A stretch of 64,000 bases of DNA from Woeseiaceae bacterium. Its GTDB lineage: Bacteria; Pseudomonadota; Gammaproteobacteria; Steroidobacterales; Woeseiaceae. Both the position numbers and the translations under genes were made by a program. Under the pieces are notes generated by a model. It was not told the origin of the DNA and did not search any database. It saw only the letters and a program-made list of their open reading frames with translations. Positions 61,658-64,000 of this stretch are shown piece by piece (the first letter of the stretch is position 1; each line of letters begins with the position of its first letter). The stretch lies in NCBI GenBank assembly GCA_028289545.1, contig JANQPG010000010.1, positions 35,420 through 99,419 on the forward strand, read 5' to 3'.

Positions 61658-62152
61658 ATAGCCGCACGGAGCAAACAGGAGCTGCTCGACATCACGCTTA
61701 AGGAGTTCTCGAAGCTCGACGCGCTCGTCGAAGGGTTGAGTGCTGCCGAAGCCGGAAAAAAGCACGCAGACAATACGTCCATCAAAGACGTTATCGGCCA
61801 TCGCGCGCACTGGATTCTGCTGTTCCTCGGCTGGTATCGGGACGGTGCCGCGGGCAAGACCGTCCACTTCCCGGCAAAAGGCTACAAATGGAATCAGCTA
61901 AAGGAATACAACCGGCAGCTCCGCGCGGAGCAGTCCGCGCTTTCTTGGCCGAATGTAAAAAAACGTCTGCGCGCGAACCACAAAAGGTTGACCCGATTCA
62001 TCGAAGAGCGCTCGGAACAAGCGCTGTACGGCGGTCCGATGCAGGGCGCCAATAACGACTGGACGCCGGGCCGCTGGGCGGAAGCCGCCGGCGCGAGCCA
62101 CTACCGGTCCGCGGCGAAGTTCATTCGGCAGTGCCTCAGGGAGGCGAAGTGA
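61658..62152 (+). CDS. ClbS/DfsB (DUF1706) family protein with apparent ATA start
   Basis: 164 residues. The protein opens AARSKQELLDITLKEFSKL and continues with IKDVIGHRAHWILLFLGW, YKWNQLKEYNRQL and SAAKFIRQCLREAK, the DinB-like four-helix pattern of ClbS/DfsB proteins, which protect against DNA-damaging colibactin-like compounds or act as hydrolases. The expected start codon reads ATA at 61658, with GGAGAGAG placed 4 bases before it. No ATG, GTG or TTG occurs in frame until TTG 61736, which would remove the first helix. Either initiation is non-canonical, or the gene is mutated or misread there. It is divergent from the nuclease gene. Confidence 0.75.
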   Translation: MAARSKQELLDITLKEFSKLDALVEGLSAAEAGKKHADNTSIKDVIGHRAHWILLFLGWYRDGAAGKTVHFPAKGYKWNQLKEYNRQLRAEQSALSWPNVKKRLRANHKRLTRFIEERSEQALYGGPMQGANNDWTPGRWAEAAGASHYRSAAKFIRQCLREAK

Positions 62153-62165
62153 TTGACCGATCAGA

Positions 62166-62209
62166 GCGCTCACCCTCCGGCCCCCACGATATTGGCCGGA
62201 GGGGAGCGC
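62166..62209. terminator. Long hairpin between convergent genes
   Basis: GCGCTC at 62166-62171 pairs with GAGCGC at 62204-62209, and CCCTCCGGCC at 62173-62182 pairs perfectly with GGCCGGAGGG at 62194-62203; one A is bulged and the loop is 11 bases. It lies between the ClbS-like gene and the convergent secreted-protein gene. No T run follows. Confidence 0.65.
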
Positions 62210-62242
62210 AGCGCGCTGCGGTTCTACCTCAATGGTTCCACC

Positions 62243-62965
62243 TCAGCGACGCTTGTTTCGGATTCGTGTTTCGATGACGGCTCTGATCACGTCGCCTTCG
62301 CGCAGTAGATAGGCCTGGGCGCCGCGAACCGGTCTGCTCGGATCGGCAAACGCGTACACGTCCTTGCTGCCCGATTCGCGAGGTCCGAACACGGCAAAGT
62401 GGGTGTCCGCGCAAACGTTCGGTCCCGAGAAGTACAACAGGTTTGGATCGGAACAATAAGGATCGAGGAAGTTAGTGATCTGTGGTAGCAGATCGCGCCG
62501 GTTGGCCTTGCCGTGGTCGCGGACAACGAGGTGTATCTCGGCTCGCGGATTTGTAAGGCTGCGACCGAAACCCATCGGGTCGGCGCCCGGCGGCAACAGT
62601 AGTTCGCTGCCGCGTTCGGTTGCGTAGATCGACGCCGAGAGGCGGATGCGCCCGCGCCAGTCCGTTACGCCGCCCGTGGCATAAAGCACGGCCGGCTTGG
62701 CAGCGAGGTTCGGCGCGATCAGTGACGGGTCGGGGGCGCCGTTCTGTACGGACGCAAGGAAAGCCTCGCCGAAGATATCGATGTTGGAGCACTTCACATA
62801 GTCGCCCGGATTGCCGTGGCACTTGTTCGGATCGTTGAAGATGACCCACCAGACGGTAACTGCACTCGGCCACGACCAGTGTTTCGAATCGGCTTCGGCC
62901 ACGTCGACGGTCAACGACGAGCCGAGTCCCGCGAGGACAAGTGCGATTAGTACGTTTTTCATCAT
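62243..62965 (-). CDS. Secreted protein of unknown function
   Basis: 240 residues. The signal peptide (NVLIALVLAGLGSSLTVDVAEA) is followed by a mature domain with WWVIFNDPNKCHGNPGDYVKC, AVLYATGGVTDWRGRIRLSASIYA and VRDHGKANRRDLLPQITNF. Four cysteines (in NKCHG, VKCSN, DPYCSDP and NVCADTH) could form two disulfides. No family is recognised. AGAGGA before the ATG at 62965 supports this start; MKNVL at 62962 is equivalent. It is placed before the small membrane protein and mddA on the same strand, but 66 bases separate them. Confidence 0.75.
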   Translation of the reverse strand: MMKNVLIALVLAGLGSSLTVDVAEADSKHWSWPSAVTVWWVIFNDPNKCHGNPGDYVKCSNIDIFGEAFLASVQNGAPDPSLIAPNLAAKPAVLYATGGVTDWRGRIRLSASIYATERGSELLLPPGADPMGFGRSLTNPRAEIHLVVRDHGKANRRDLLPQITNFLDPYCSDPNLLYFSGPNVCADTHFAVFGPRESGSKDVYAFADPSRPVRGAQAYLLREGDVIRAVIETRIRNKRR

Positions 62966-63031
62966 GATTTCCTCTATATAAAAGTGTGTTCTGCAGGTTG
63001 CTGTTTTGAATCAAGCGCGCTGACGGGCGCG

Positions 63032-63169
63032 TCAGATGGCCCAGTAGAAAACCAGTGGGGCGGCGAGCCAGAGCAGTCCCTTCACGGTAAAGAACAGGAA
63101 GGCCGCGAAACCCACTCGTTTCATCCAGTTACCCGCTGCGGTCACGCCGTGCGCGTCGACCGCGCTCAT
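63032..63169 (-). CDS. Small membrane protein (45 residues)
   Basis: Begins MSAVDAHGVTAAGNWMKRVG and has one hydrophobic helix (FAAFLFFTVKGLLWLAAPLVF). Its ATG overlaps the stop of the methyltransferase gene (ATGA), which argues that it is real and translated with it. The sequence suggests a short inner-membrane subunit or stabiliser; no known family is recognised. Confidence 0.65.
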   Translation of the reverse strand: MSAVDAHGVTAAGNWMKRVGFAAFLFFTVKGLLWLAAPLVFYWAI

Positions 63170-63933
63170 TGACCGGCTCCGACGGTGCTCGTCTGCTTCG
63201 GCTTGACGAAAGACTTGAGCGAGGGGATGAGCATGGGCACACGCCGGCGGTACTCGGAGTACTCGGGATGGGCGTCGATGAGGTCCCGCTCTTCGAACTG
63301 GATGGCAATCAGCATGTACAGGCTCGAACCCAGTGCAAATACGAGGTGTGCGACGGTCATCGTCGGCGTTGCCCACATAACGAAGAACCAGCCGACGTAC
63401 AGCGGGTGCCGGACGACTCGGTAGATCCAGGGCTGCACAAATTTGAGCGGCGTGATCTCGCGGCCGCGGAAATACAGCCAGCTCTGCCGGAGGCCAAACA
63501 GGTCAAAATGGTTGATCGCGCAGGTGCTCACGAACACGAGCAGCCAGCCGAAGGCAAATGCGCCGTAAGCGGTGGCCCGGGCCCACGGCGCCTCGAGTGA
63601 CCAGATCACGCCACCCATCGGCTCCCAGAACACAAACAGCAGGATCAGCGCCAGGCTCGAGAACAGCACGTAGGTGCTGCGTTCGCTGACCGCCGGGATG
63701 ATGCGCGTCCACGCGCGTTTGAAGAACGGCCGCGCCATGAGGCTGTGTTGCACGGCGAACACACCGAGCAGCAGCAGGTTGACAACCAAGGCCGTGCCGA
63801 GCGGCGCTTCGGGAACGGAATCGATCGATTTTGGTACGATGAGGTTCCCAATAAAGCCGATGGCATAAAGAAAAGTGGCAAAAAATACGGCGTAGCAGCT
63901 GATGCCGTAGAGAAGAACAGACAGGCGTTTCAT
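63166..63933 (-). CDS. mddA: Methanethiol S-methyltransferase-like membrane protein (MddA)
   Basis: 255 residues with about six membrane helices. The N-terminus LYGISCYAVFFATFLYAIGF with VPKSIDS, then VFAVQHSLMARPFFKRAWTR, INHFDLFGLRQSWLYFRG, VVRHPLYVGWFFVMWATPTMT and the late IQFEERDLIDAHPEYSEYRRRVPML, follows the NnrU/isoprenylcysteine methyltransferase-related pattern of MddA, which methylates methanethiol to dimethyl sulfide with S-adenosylmethionine. Identification is from remembered family sequence patterns, so a generic isoprenylcysteine methyltransferase-like role is the alternative. It is followed by the 45-residue membrane protein in an ATGA overlap. Confidence 0.75.
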   Translation of the reverse strand: MKRLSVLLYGISCYAVFFATFLYAIGFIGNLIVPKSIDSVPEAPLGTALVVNLLLLGVFAVQHSLMARPFFKRAWTRIIPAVSERSTYVLFSSLALILLFVFWEPMGGVIWSLEAPWARATAYGAFAFGWLLVFVSTCAINHFDLFGLRQSWLYFRGREITPLKFVQPWIYRVVRHPLYVGWFFVMWATPTMTVAHLVFALGSSLYMLIAIQFEERDLIDAHPEYSEYRRRVPMLIPSLKSFVKPKQTSTVGAGQ

Positions 63934-63978
63934 AACGGGTCCTCCGTCGGGTTTTCTTTGTTAAGTCATTGAAAATGA

Positions 63979-63993
63979 ATGCTCATTGAGCAT
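63979..63993. promoter_or_regulatory. 15-bp palindrome upstream of mddA
   Basis: ATGCTCATTGAGCAT is a perfect 7-1-7 inverted repeat 46 bases upstream of the methyltransferase start. The adjoining AATGAATGCTCATT has the look of TetR-family operators. A regulator gene may lie just past the window end. Confidence 0.45.
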
Positions 63994-64000
63994 GCCGACA

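Noticed and set aside
62966..62990. TTTCC next to CTATATAA, resembling the island operator TTCCTATATAGGAA
   Set aside because: The two halves do not form the CC-N6-GG dyad, the TTTCCTCT is the complement of the ribosome site of the secreted-protein gene, and the locus is unrelated to the island.
1..64000. tRNA, rRNA, CRISPR arrays, complete insertion sequences or prophage genes
   Set aside because: None was recognised by eye on either strand; no transposase or integrase-like product occurs among the credible coding regions.

Overview
This 64 kb window looks like the chromosome of a GC-rich, Gram-negative environmental bacterium, most probably a gammaproteobacterium. It carries TonB-dependent receptors, NodT-type outer-membrane lipoproteins, a transmembrane winged-helix/TPR regulator, a GlyGly-CTERM-like protease tail and an ExeM-like extracellular nuclease. 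The placement is by gene content only. I saw no tRNA, rRNA, CRISPR array, phage or complete insertion sequence.

Region 1 (1-5.7 kb): a sugar-porter MFS transporter cut by the window edge, then a four-gene tripartite ABC exporter (FtsX-like permease, ATPase, HlyD-like adaptor, NodT-like outer-membrane factor) with overlapping or closely spaced genes.

Region 2 (5.7-41 kb): a catabolic and uptake island of about 35 kb. The leftward operon at 5.7-11 kb encodes CoA-dependent steps (SDR, acyl-CoA ligase, acyl-CoA dehydrogenase, SDR). The rightward operon at 11.2-19.3 kb encodes an amidohydrolase, an acyl-CoA ligase, a tandem alpha/beta-hydrolase, an FAD oxidase, two GSTs and a CurA-like reductase. 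A secreted tandem hydrolase (19.4-21.2) faces a long leftward series (34.7-21.2) encoding a two-domain VOC protein, an IclR regulator, a peptide-type ABC importer, two paralogous flavoproteins, a PhyH-type dioxygenase, a second two-domain VOC protein, a lipoprotein binding protein and another tandem hydrolase. A TonB receptor, VOC proteins, a sodium:solute symporter and a cupin run rightward to 41 kb. Five intergenic sites resembling TTCCTATATAGGAA lie 58-148 bp upstream of the transcription units. I infer one regulon, most simply under the IclR protein. The substrate cannot be read from the sequence; a cyclic or ester/lactone-type natural product taken up by TonB and ABC systems and funnelled to CoA thioesters fits best.

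Region 3 (41-53.5 kb): an FG-GAP/cadherin lipoprotein, a two-gene unit of a secreted helical protein and an M14 carboxypeptidase, a second TonB receptor, a fatty-acid hydroxylase-type membrane enzyme, a CadC-like winged-helix/TPR regulator and an alcohol dehydrogenase-like reductase. A perfect 14-bp inverted repeat lies between the last two.

Region 4 (53.7-58 kb): a divergent four-gene module, an XRE-type regulator with a YiiX-like permuted papain-fold protein on one side, and a PspA/IM30 protein with a polytopic membrane protein on the other. This is the best candidate for an envelope-stress or membrane-defence system. It is closed by a strong bidirectional terminator at 58,027.

Region 5 (58-64 kb): a multidomain extracellular nuclease, a ClbS/DfsB-family gene whose natural start codon appears to be ATA, a secreted protein of unknown function, a 45-residue membrane protein and a probable methanethiol S-methyltransferase (mddA).
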